64,000 bases of DNA from Neoroseomonas terrae (GTDB lineage: Bacteria; Pseudomonadota; Alphaproteobacteria; Acetobacterales; Acetobacteraceae), in NCBI RefSeq assembly GCF_018129025.1, contig NZ_JAAEDI010000016.1:83718-147717 (forward strand), read 5' to 3'. How positions within the stretch are numbered: position 1 is the first letter of the stretch; each line of letters begins with the position of its first letter. Below are positions 26,400 through 33,446 of the stretch, piece after piece. Position numbers and translations under genes: made by a program. Under the pieces are notes generated by a model, which had not been told where the DNA came from, did not search any database, and was given only the letters and a program-made list of their open reading frames with translations.

Positions 26400-26675
26400 G
26401 CCTCTGGCGTCGCGGTGCTGGACAAGTACCGCCGTGCTGGTGACCTCGAAGGGTTCGCGGGAGCGGCGCCCGGCGTCATCTCGACGGCACGGGACTTCCT
26501 CGGCACGTCGGAGGCGTATGGCAGCTTCACCAGCGCCCTGCGGAACACTCTCTCGAAGCTGGGCGGCGACCCGGAGGCAAAGGAGCTGCTTCGCCGGCTT
26601 CTCGCCGAAGATACAGTCGCGCCGCCCACCGACGCCCGCCGGGCGCGGTTCAGCGTGGTGAAGGGGGAGAGGTAG
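26400..26675 (+). pseudogene. Probable tape-measure protein, C-terminal stub
   Basis: 91 codons open from just after a TAG at 26397; the only initiator is a GTG at 26415 with no ribosome site. The residues (LDKYRRAGDLEGFAGAAPGV, then ARDFLGTSEAYGSFTSALRN) are like the end of tape-measure proteins, where a conserved F-x-S-x-x-A-Y pattern is common. With the stub at 24001-24180 it suggests one gene whose middle was lost and replaced by minus-strand genes. Identification is from pattern only. The preceding 26103-26399 has no gene that I can support. Confidence 0.45.
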
Positions 26676-26695
26676 GTCGGCGCTGGAGGTGGTGG

Positions 26696-26776
26696 CTACC
26701 GCAGCAGAATAAAGACGGCGGCGAGAAGGGCACCCAATATGCAGCCGACGCGAATCCAGTAGGCACTATGCCCCAT
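26696..26776 (-). CDS. 26-residue membrane peptide, family copy 2
   Basis: Begins MGHSAYW, then one hydrophobic helix (IRVGCILGALLAAVFILL) and a final Arg. GGAGA lies eight bases before the ATG. A longer frame upstream has no ribosome site, so this short form is the likely product. It is the same kind of peptide as at 25618 and 28672. Confidence 0.55.
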   Translation of the reverse strand: MGHSAYWIRVGCILGALLAAVFILLR

Positions 26777-26932
26777 CGCGGTTCTCCGCGGGTGATGTGG
26801 GTTGGGCCAAGCCGGCGAGGCACTATGCGAGGACGGAGCCAACGGCACGGGGCGCGCTTTCCGTCCCGGTGTCGACTCTATTCGACGATATGCCGACAAG
26901 GTGCGCGCATGACTCTGCATCGGCACAAAGAA

Positions 26933-26963
26933 AACCCGCCAGTCATCTCTGGCGGGTTAGTTT
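26933..26963 (-). terminator. Strong intrinsic terminator for the minus-strand block
   Basis: Perfect 10-bp arms AACCCGCCAG and CTGGCGGGTT close a TCATCT loop. Read on the minus strand the stem is followed by TTCTTT, so it ends transcripts coming from 27-28.9 kb. The plus-strand side (AGTTT) is weaker but may also work. Confidence 0.85.
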
Positions 26964-27090
26964 GATACCGTGAAACATCACGTTCACTAGCGATCGAACG
27001 TCGGCACTCTACGACGCGCGCGGCTGCCGTCGCGTCACATGTTGCGGCAACGATGAAGGGGCGTGCAGTAGGGCCGGAGGATCTGAGGTA

Positions 27091-27297
27091 TTACTCCGCC
27101 TTGCGCAGCCTTTCCCGCTCTAGCTGCTCCTCCGCCGCGCGCTGGAAACCCATCACTTCCCCGAGGACGAGCCGCGCCTGATGCAGCATGCCGACGTTGC
27201 CGGCCTTCTCCAGCGCATAGATCAGATCGAGCTGGCGTCGGATCCGCACATGCCCCTCCGCCACATGGCGCTCGCACACTTCCAACGGGGTTTCCAC
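27091..27297 (-). CDS. Hypothetical small protein
   Basis: 68 residues with a GTG start and GGAGG nine bases upstream. Almost wholly helical, with heptad-like spacing (LDLIYALEKAGNVGMLHQAR...RAAEEQLERERLRKAE), suggesting a coiled coil. Similar small proteins occur in alphaproteobacterial prophages, but I cannot name a family. First gene upstream of the terminator at 26933. Confidence 0.6.
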   Translation of the reverse strand: METPLEVCERHVAEGHVRIRRQLDLIYALEKAGNVGMLHQARLVLGEVMGFQRAAEEQLERERLRKAE

Positions 27298-27357
27298 GAT
27301 TGGTGCCTCCCTGTTGGCGAGAGGGTAGCACGGGGGAGCGGGAAGGCCCTGCCTCAG

Positions 27358-27534
27358 TCAGGCAGGGACCTTCTTCAGGGCCTCCGGTTGAAAGGCTTCG
27401 TCCTGCCGCTTCTGCGCTCCGTCGAAAAAGGCGCAGCTCACGAGAACGCCGCCAATGCCGTTGTTGATGTGCGTCACGGTCATGGGAGGGCCACCTGACT
27501 TCAGCTTGAAGACGTCGCCCGGTGAAAAGTCCAT
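27358..27534 (-). CDS. DUF2158 (YodC-like) protein
   Basis: 58 residues. MDFSPGDVFKLKSGGPPMTV, the short CAFFDG motif and the AFQPEALKKV end match the DUF2158/YodC family of small SH3-like barrel proteins often carried on phages and plasmids. I start at the ATG at 27534, which gives exactly the family N-terminus and has AAGGG upstream; 14 more codons are open before it. Function unknown. Confidence 0.85.
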   Translation of the reverse strand: MDFSPGDVFKLKSGGPPMTVTHINNGIGGVLVSCAFFDGAQKRQDEAFQPEALKKVPA

Positions 27535-27652
27535 GTTTGCGAACCCTTGTTGCGTTACGCACCAAGAATAACGCAACCGAGAGGCGATTCGCCATGGTTC
27601 CGACGCCCGGGCCGGAGGTGGTGGCGGGGTAGGGCGGCGCAGAGGTTAGGTG

Positions 27653-27862
27653 CTACCTACGTCGACTCGCAGCCTGCCGCTTTCGTTCACCAGTACCATA
27701 GCCCTCGGCAAGTTTTAGAAGACGGAGGATTTCCGCGAGGAAGTCTCGTGCCTCCAACGCAGCTTCCACATCATCTTCAGCCGCGACGACCTCCATCTGT
27801 CGCTGAAGCATCTCGCGGATCACGCGAGCATGTTGCTCGTACGCGACAAGTGAGTCCACCAT
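27653..27862 (-). CDS. Hypothetical small helical protein
   Basis: 69 residues, GAGGG before the ATG. Two predicted helices (ARVIREMLQRQMEVVAAEDD and EARDFLAEILRLLKLAEG) with a basic tail (GERKRQAASRRR) that could bind nucleic acid. No recognised family. Same orientation as its neighbours in the minus-strand block. Confidence 0.55.
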   Translation of the reverse strand: MVDSLVAYEQHARVIREMLQRQMEVVAAEDDVEAALEARDFLAEILRLLKLAEGYGTGERKRQAASRRR

Positions 27863-27936
27863 ACCGATGCCCTCGTCAGACGCCGTTGCTCAGCAGCGCC
27901 GGTAAAGCGCTTTCCTCCGCTTAGTCGGCGAGCCGT

Positions 27937-28089
27937 TCAACGCCTATCTGCTTCGAGAAGCGCCAAAAGGCTTTGAACGTTAGCAAGCGCCCTATGATGG
28001 ATCGGCGTGTCTTCGCCGCCTGTGATTTGTCGCAAGAGAGCTTCTTCGTGGCGCAGGAGCTCAAGCTCAAGCTCCGATATCGTCGGCAT
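27937..28089 (-). CDS. Hypothetical 50-residue protein
   Basis: Opens MPTISELELELLRHEEALLR and ends with a second helix (ALANVQSLLALLEADRR). AGGA lies eight bases before the ATG. Amphipathic, soluble, unknown family. It is the first gene of the minus-strand block that runs to the terminator at 26933. Confidence 0.5.
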   Translation of the reverse strand: MPTISELELELLRHEEALLRQITGGEDTPIHHRALANVQSLLALLEADRR

Positions 28090-28426
28090 TGATTGTCCTA
28101 GCGCCGAGGGGTGTCACTGACCTGGGTGAATAGCGGCCAGACGTGATGAGATTGAAAGCGGTTAAACGAGTGTCGCGACAGAGTGATCCCGCAAAGCGCG
28201 GGGGACCCTTTCGGCAGCGCGTGCCACAGCAGCCGGGCGCGGCCTGCTGTCGGCAAAAGAAAGCCCGCCGTTGGGGTGCGGCGCGCGCGACCGATTCCGC
28301 ATAGCGTTCGCGATGCCGGGAACGTGCAAGACGATGGCACCTCAGCGAGATGCCCCGGCGCAACCAAATTTTCGCCACCGCGCTACGAGTAAACCGAAGT
28401 TCATCCTGAAAGCACGGTCACCAGCC
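28090..28426. other. Gap without a recognised gene
   Basis: Intergenic between a minus-strand and a plus-strand gene, so it should hold two promoters. A perfect palindrome TGTCGCGACA is at 28171-28180 and may be a regulator site. Open frames here on both strands have no ribosome sites. Confidence 0.45.
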
Positions 28427-28660
28427 ATGACGCCGCCGGAGACCCTCCCCCCAAATCCATCGTTCTATGGCGTGCGCATCAACCACGCACCACCCATGCT
28501 CGACCAGCGGCTCAAAGGCGTCATTCGAGCCAGCGATCTATCGGCCCGTATGTCGATGCTGGCTCATAGCCGCCGCGAGTTCGAAGCTGCGAAGGGGCAA
28601 GTCGCCCGTGATGGATGGAGTGCGGTTATCACGTTCCTCGTATGGCTGCCGGCCGACTGA
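28427..28660 (+). CDS. Hypothetical protein
   Basis: 77 residues from an ATG at 28427; the frame extends upstream to 28271 without a better start. It reads MTPPETLPPNPSFYGVRINH and includes SMLAHSRREFEAAKGQVARD near the end. Unknown family. The ribosome site is weak, so confidence is modest. It converges with the membrane peptide and regulator pair at 28672-28916. Confidence 0.4.
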   Translation: MTPPETLPPNPSFYGVRINHAPPMLDQRLKGVIRASDLSARMSMLAHSRREFEAAKGQVARDGWSAVITFLVWLPAD

Positions 28661-28671
28661 ACGCGCATCCC

Positions 28672-28752
28672 TCAGCGAATGATCGCCCACGCGACGAGAG
28701 CAGCGGCCACGAATAGGCAAGCCACGTACTGCCAGAAGGCGCGCCCGTTCAT
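28672..28752 (-). CDS. 26-residue membrane peptide, family copy 3, coupled to a regulator
   Basis: Begins MNGRAFW, has one hydrophobic helix (QYVACLFVAAALVAWAII) and ends in Arg. Its ATG overlaps the stop of the upstream ribbon-helix-helix gene by four bases (ATGA), so it should be translated by coupling. That arrangement, regulator first and a tiny hydrophobic peptide second, recalls toxin-antitoxin operons; this is inference only. Related to the peptides at 25618 and 26696. Confidence 0.6.
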   Translation of the reverse strand: MNGRAFWQYVACLFVAAALVAWAIIR

Positions 28753-28916
28753 GGCTTGGAGCGCTCCAGCTTCAAATGGCCGTGCCTTACCAGCCATTCG
28801 CGCAGGACACGCTCGACCAAGTTCGAGACCGAGCGGTCATCGGCCTTCGCCGCGCGCTCTACGGCTGCCTTCACCTCAGCCGACAAGCGGACACTCGTGG
28901 GATAGACGTCTGCCAT
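28749..28916 (-). CDS. Ribbon-helix-helix DNA-binding protein
   Basis: 55 residues of the Arc/CopG/MetJ fold. The N-terminal strand YPTSVRLSAEVKAAV is followed by helix A (AAVERAAKADD), the turn RSVSN and helix B (LVERVLREWLVRHG). AAGG lies eight bases before the ATG. Such proteins bind DNA as dimers and commonly repress their own promoter; an inverted repeat 11 bases upstream of the start (28927-28976) is a fitting operator. Its stop overlaps the start of the 26-residue membrane peptide. Confidence 0.75.
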   Translation of the reverse strand: MADVYPTSVRLSAEVKAAVERAAKADDRSVSNLVERVLREWLVRHGHLKLERSKP

Positions 28917-28926
28917 GGGGCACCTT

Positions 28927-28976
28927 TGACTACAAACTAGTTGACGGCCGGCGTCGAATCTAGCAGATTGTAGTCA
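28927..28976. promoter_or_regulatory. Inverted-repeat operator between divergent genes
   Basis: Perfect 9-bp arms TGACTACAA (28927-28935) and TTGTAGTCA (28968-28976), with the palindrome AACTAGTT (28935-28942) adjoining the first arm. They lie between the minus-strand ribbon-helix-helix gene and a plus-strand gene set, so one protein could control both directions. Confidence 0.55.
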
Positions 28977-29060
28977 CATTCGCTACGGCGAGTTCGGCCG
29001 GACTGTGTGCTGGAACACACAACCCGGCCTGACCAAACCGCGATCCGGGAGACCGCGACT

Positions 29061-29327
29061 ATGGCTGAGCCTAACACTATCACTCTCACCGGCGGCACGC
29101 GCCTGGATCTTCTCGGTCCGATCGAGGGGCCGGTGAACGAGTTGCGCACCCGCCTCGAGTTCCTCACGGAGTTCTTCGCGCAGAAAGACGCTGCGGCGAC
29201 GATGGGTAGCGGAATGCTCTACCTCCAGCTCGCCGATTGCCTGGACGAGGCGCACGCCGCCTGCGTGGCCTGGGAAGCAGCGTGGGTGGCGACGGGCGGC
29301 TTGCCAGACGGCGGGGTGCCGGCATGA
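29061..29327 (+). CDS. Hypothetical protein
   Basis: 88 residues from the ATG at 29061, with GGGAG about 10 bases upstream; an in-frame start at 29007 is less likely. The N-terminal part is strand-rich (NTITLTGGTRLDLLGPIEGP), the rest helical (VNELRTRLEFLTEFFAQKDA, LADCLDEAHAACVAWEAAW). Unknown family. Its TGA overlaps the next ATG by four bases. Confidence 0.55.
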   Translation: MAEPNTITLTGGTRLDLLGPIEGPVNELRTRLEFLTEFFAQKDAAATMGSGMLYLQLADCLDEAHAACVAWEAAWVATGGLPDGGVPA

Positions 29328-29545
29328 CCCGCCCCCGCTTCCACCTGTCCCGCCGTCGCCGCCAGCGCATCGAGGCCCTGGTCGCGCATCTGGTGGACCT
29401 GCTCGACGCCGTGGACGGCGACCCGGACATGGAGCCGGAGACGGACGAGGACGACGGGGAGGAGGCAAGTCTGCAGCCGGTCCCGCGCCGGGTCCGGTGC
29501 TTCCGCCGCATCCGTCACGTCACCCTCGCGGATTACGCCCGGTGA
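29324..29545 (+). CDS. Hypothetical acidic-tailed protein
   Basis: 73 residues; the ATG overlaps the previous stop (ATGA). A basic N-terminal helix (RPRFHLSRRRRQRIEALVAH) precedes a strongly acidic stretch (DGDPDMEPETDEDDGEEAS) and a basic end. Its stop overlaps the GTG of a 23-codon frame. Unknown function; translational coupling supports that it is real. Confidence 0.5.
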   Translation: MTRPRFHLSRRRRQRIEALVAHLVDLLDAVDGDPDMEPETDEDDGEEASLQPVPRRVRCFRRIRHVTLADYAR

Positions 29546-29613
29546 CCCGCCCCTTCCGCTGGCCGGAGCGTCCCAAGCCCGGCGACAAGCCCGAACCGCC
29601 GCCGCAGTGGTGA
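29542..29613 (+). CDS. Possible 23-residue leader-like peptide
   Basis: A GTG overlapping the previous TGA (GTGA) opens 23 codons, Pro- and Arg-rich (TRPFRWPERPKPGDKPEPPP). It ends at the base of the terminator at 29613. The third frame in an overlap chain, but too short to be sure. Confidence 0.3.
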   Translation: MTRPFRWPERPKPGDKPEPPPQW

Positions 29614-29643
29614 AAAGGGGGGCCGGGGAGACCCGGCCCTTTT
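29613..29643 (+). terminator. Intrinsic terminator
   Basis: GGGCCGGG and CCCGGCCC arms close a GAGA loop, followed by TTTT. AAAAGG on the left can pair with the Ts, so it may work in both directions. It ends the three-gene set at 29061-29613. Confidence 0.8.
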
Positions 29644-29682
29644 CGCGCTCGCTTGCACAATAGTCGTTTACACGAATCGTAA

Positions 29683-29697
29683 GCGTTTGCTAAACGC
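29683..29697. promoter_or_regulatory. Palindrome before the 29704 gene
   Basis: GCGTTT-GCT-AAACGC, a perfect 6-bp inverted repeat ending six bases before the ATG at 29704. It covers the place where a ribosome site should be, so it may be an operator or a translation-blocking hairpin. Confidence 0.4.
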
Positions 29698-29703
29698 GAA
29701 GGC

Positions 29704-30303
29704 ATGAGCAAAACACTCCCCTGGGCCGAGCCCACGTTCACCTTCGCTGAAGTGCTGACTGTGGTCGGTACGGAGAGCGCTTGGCTGCGCACCCTCCTGC
29801 AGAGGGACAAGGACGGCCGGCTCGGGACGAAGCATCGCACCGGCCGCCTTCTGTTCGCTCTCAAGGACGTCGTCGGTATCAATGTTCTGTGGCAGCTGAA
29901 CACCACCCTGCGCATGGCGCCCGCTGCGGCGTGGGAAGTGGTCGAGTCCGTCTATTGGGTCATCGGCAACGCGAAGAAGGCCGACGGCACCAAAGACCGC
30001 ACACATGCAGATGTGCGCATCGCTTTCGATAGCGACGGCGGCGTACTGGTCTGGACTGTCCGTGACGATGGCCGTGTCATCACTTGGAACGACAACGCGA
30101 CGGAGAAGATGTCCATCACGGTCGCCGCTGAACGCGGGCCGCGGATCGTCTTTCCTATGTCGGCAATCATGGCGCCATTCCACAGGGCGGTACAGTTGTG
30201 GGCAAACTGGCCGGAGGCCGGCGCGGAGGCTGACGAGGAGCCCAGCGGAGGCGAGAAGTCCCCCGATGACGACGGCGTGCCGGCCACGGCGAAGGCCAAC
30301 TGA
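29704..30303 (+). CDS. Hypothetical protein with helix-turn-helix-like N-terminus
   Basis: 199 residues. Residues 10-65 (FTFAEVLTVVGTESAWLRTL and GRLLFALKDVVGINV) look like a MerR-type winged helix-turn-helix; the rest is alpha/beta (DVRIAFDSDGGVLVWTVRDD, RIVFPMSAIMAPF) with an acidic, low-complexity tail. It may be the element's regulator, in the place where prophages carry control genes beside the integrase. Family not recognised. The ribosome site is poor and lies under a palindrome. Confidence 0.5.
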   Translation: MSKTLPWAEPTFTFAEVLTVVGTESAWLRTLLQRDKDGRLGTKHRTGRLLFALKDVVGINVLWQLNTTLRMAPAAAWEVVESVYWVIGNAKKADGTKDRTHADVRIAFDSDGGVLVWTVRDDGRVITWNDNATEKMSITVAAERGPRIVFPMSAIMAPFHRAVQLWANWPEAGAEADEEPSGGEKSPDDDGVPATAKAN

Positions 30304-30315
30304 TAACCGCGCCCC

Positions 30316-30603
30316 GTGACCGCACCCGCCACCCCGCGCGCGCCTGCCACCCCTGCCGTGCCCCGTGGCGCGCCGGTGCCGGCTGCGCTGGGCTTCTCGG
30401 CACGCCTGAGCCCGCCTGACGCCTCGCGCTACCTCGCCGCCGTGTGGGCCATCCGGCGCACGCCGAAGACGCTGGCGAAGATGCGGTGCGTCTCCGTCGG
30501 CGGTGGGCCGGCGTTCCAGAAGTGCGGGCGCGATGTGATCTATCAGCGCACCGCGCTGGATGCTTGGGCGAATGAGATGACGCGGGAGGGCGGCGATGGG
30601 TGA
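30316..30603 (+). CDS. Small DNA-binding protein, probable helix-turn-helix
   Basis: 95 residues with a GTG start, 12 bases after the previous gene. A Pro/Ala-rich N-terminus (1-35) precedes a compact domain: YLAAVWAIRRTPKTLAKMRC and FQKCGRDVIYQRTALDAWAN. The last part is the signature of excisionase/AlpA-type winged helices, where a strand with a conserved Y-x-x-x-x-L-D-x-W ends the domain. It overlaps the next gene by eight bases. Possibly an excisionase. Confidence 0.6.
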   Translation: MTAPATPRAPATPAVPRGAPVPAALGFSARLSPPDASRYLAAVWAIRRTPKTLAKMRCVSVGGGPAFQKCGRDVIYQRTALDAWANEMTREGGDG

Positions 30604-30843
30604 TCGCTCCGTCCGGACCCGCTGGGGGCGCGGCCTGCGCCGCGAGGATGCAGCCGAGTACCTCGGGCTGTCCGGCTCCATGCTCGACAAGGCGCGCAAG
30701 GAAGATCCGACCTTCCCGAAGCCGGTCCCCCTGGTGGGTAGTGTTGAGGCCTGGGACCGCGAGGCCTTGGACCGCTGGTTCGAGGACCGGAAAGCTACCG
30801 CAGAAATGCGGGAGGTTCCTGCGTCCGTATCCTGGGTAGCGCC

Positions 30844-30847
<4 letters not shown>
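30596..30847 (+). CDS. AlpA/excisionase-family helix-turn-helix protein
   Basis: 83 residues. LRREDAAEYLGLSGSMLDKA is a typical recognition helix-turn-helix of the AlpA/HTH_17 group, then FPKPVPLVGSVEAWDREALDRW gives the wing and the closing helix. Such proteins either activate the integrase promoter or act as excision directionality factors. It starts inside the preceding gene and its stop overlaps the integrase ATG (ATGA), so all three should be made together. Confidence 0.75.
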
Positions 30848-32076
<1,229 letters not shown>

Positions 32077-32256
32077 AAGGAGGCCGGCGCCTTGCGGCGA
32101 GGGCCGGGGAATTACCCGCGGTCCGGCGGGCCGTCAAGCGTCCCCGATCGGAATTGCGCCAGCTTTCGTGACCGTTCCGCGGCCGCTGCGCCGCCGGCTT
32201 GGTTCCCCCGTCCCTGCCCCATATGAGGGCGACACAGGCGGGCGAGGGGTAGGGTG

Positions 32257-33198
32257 ATGATGCGGCAGGTGGCGACGGTGTTCGGCGGCGCTGGGTTCAT
32301 CGGCCGGCACGTGGTGCAGCGCCTCGCGCGGCAGGGCCATGTCGTCCGCATTGCCGGGCGCGATACGGAACGGGCACACCGCCTGCGCACACAGGGGGAC
32401 GTCGCGCAGGTGGTGCCGGTCTCCGCCTCGGTGACGGATGAGGGATCGGTGGCGCGCGCCGTGGCGGGGGCGTCGATCGTGGTGAACCTCGTGGGCATCC
32501 TGTTCGAACGGCGGCCGGGCGACTTCGGGCGTATCCAGGCGGAGGGCGCCGGCCGCATCGCGCGGCTCGCAGCCGCGGCGGGCGTGTCGCGCCTGGTGCA
32601 TGTCTCGGCGATCGGCGCGGACCCGGCAGCAGAGAGCCGGTACGCGCGCAGCAAGGGGGAGGGCGAGGCAGCGGTGCTCGCCGCCTTCCCTGGCGCGACG
32701 ATCTTGCGGCCCTCACTGGTGTTCGGGCCGGACGACCAGTTCTTCAACCGCTTCGGCGCGCTGGCGGCGGCACTGCCGTTCATGCCCGTGGTGGAGGGCG
32801 GGACTCGCTTCCAGCCCGTCCATGTCGGCGACGTGGCGGACGCGGTGATGGCGGCGATCGAGCGGGACGATACGGCCGGCCGGATCTTCGAACTCGGCGG
32901 GCCCCGCGTGATGACGATGCGGGAGGTGCTGGAATTCGTGCTCGAGCATACGCATCGCCGCCGGCGGCTGGTGGCGCTGCCCGAATGGCTCGTGTCGCTG
33001 CAGGCGCGGCTCGGGGAATGGCTGCCGACCCCGCCGCTGACGCGCGACCAGCTGATCATGCTGCGGCGGGACAATGTGGTGACGGCGGCGGATGACCTCG
33101 GCGCACTCGGGATCCAGCCCAAGGCTGTGGAGGCCGTGGTGCCGGCCTATCTGGCGCGATTCCGGCGCGGCGGGGTGCGCCAGGCGGTGCCGCTGTGA
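32257..33198 (+). CDS. NAD(P)-binding protein, NDUFA9-like (complex I assembly/atypical SDR)
   Basis: 313 residues. A Rossmann fold begins at once (TVFGGAGFIGRHVVQRLARQ) with the GGxGFxG motif; VNLVGILFE and LVHVSAIGAD follow, where the SDR catalytic Tyr is replaced, as in the NDUFA9 subgroup. RPSLVFGPDDQFFNRF and FQPVHVGDVADAV are family blocks. Mitochondrial NDUFA9 is a complex I subunit; the bacterial members are predicted quinone- or ubiquinone-related dehydrogenases. GTG, ATG, ATG stand in a row at 32254-32262; I use the middle one, eight bases after GAGG. It is a single gene just past the element. Confidence 0.85.
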   Translation: MMRQVATVFGGAGFIGRHVVQRLARQGHVVRIAGRDTERAHRLRTQGDVAQVVPVSASVTDEGSVARAVAGASIVVNLVGILFERRPGDFGRIQAEGAGRIARLAAAAGVSRLVHVSAIGADPAAESRYARSKGEGEAAVLAAFPGATILRPSLVFGPDDQFFNRFGALAAALPFMPVVEGGTRFQPVHVGDVADAVMAAIERDDTAGRIFELGGPRVMTMREVLEFVLEHTHRRRRLVALPEWLVSLQARLGEWLPTPPLTRDQLIMLRRDNVVTAADDLGALGIQPKAVEAVVPAYLARFRRGGVRQAVPL

Positions 33199-33213
33199 AG
33201 GTAAGGCCGATTC

Positions 33214-33287
33214 GGACATAAAATCCGATATTGCGAGCCTCTCGCAATCAGCTGTGCGGCATTTCGGAGAAAATTAGGACATAAAAG
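33214..33287 (+). promoter_or_regulatory. Direct repeats upstream of gltD
   Basis: GGACATAAAA occurs at 33214-33223 and 33278-33287 in an AT-rich island between two GC-rich genes, 160-230 bases before gltD. They may be binding sites for a regulator of nitrogen assimilation; no known consensus is recognised. Confidence 0.4.
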
Positions 33288-33446
33288 CTGCCTTATCGGC
33301 TCGGAAAGGACTCGCGTCGGCTCTATTCATGCCGTATGTGACCGAAGCCGGCGCCCTTGCATTGGGTTAATGCCCCACGCGCGCCGGCTCGTTCGGGTGG
33401 TCCCTGAACGCGACCTAGCAATACCGATGCCGCCGCGGGGGTTCGC

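Noticed and set aside
28090..28426. Open frames on both strands in the gap
   Set aside because: They have no ribosome sites and no protein-like pattern; only the TGTCGCGACA palindrome is notable.
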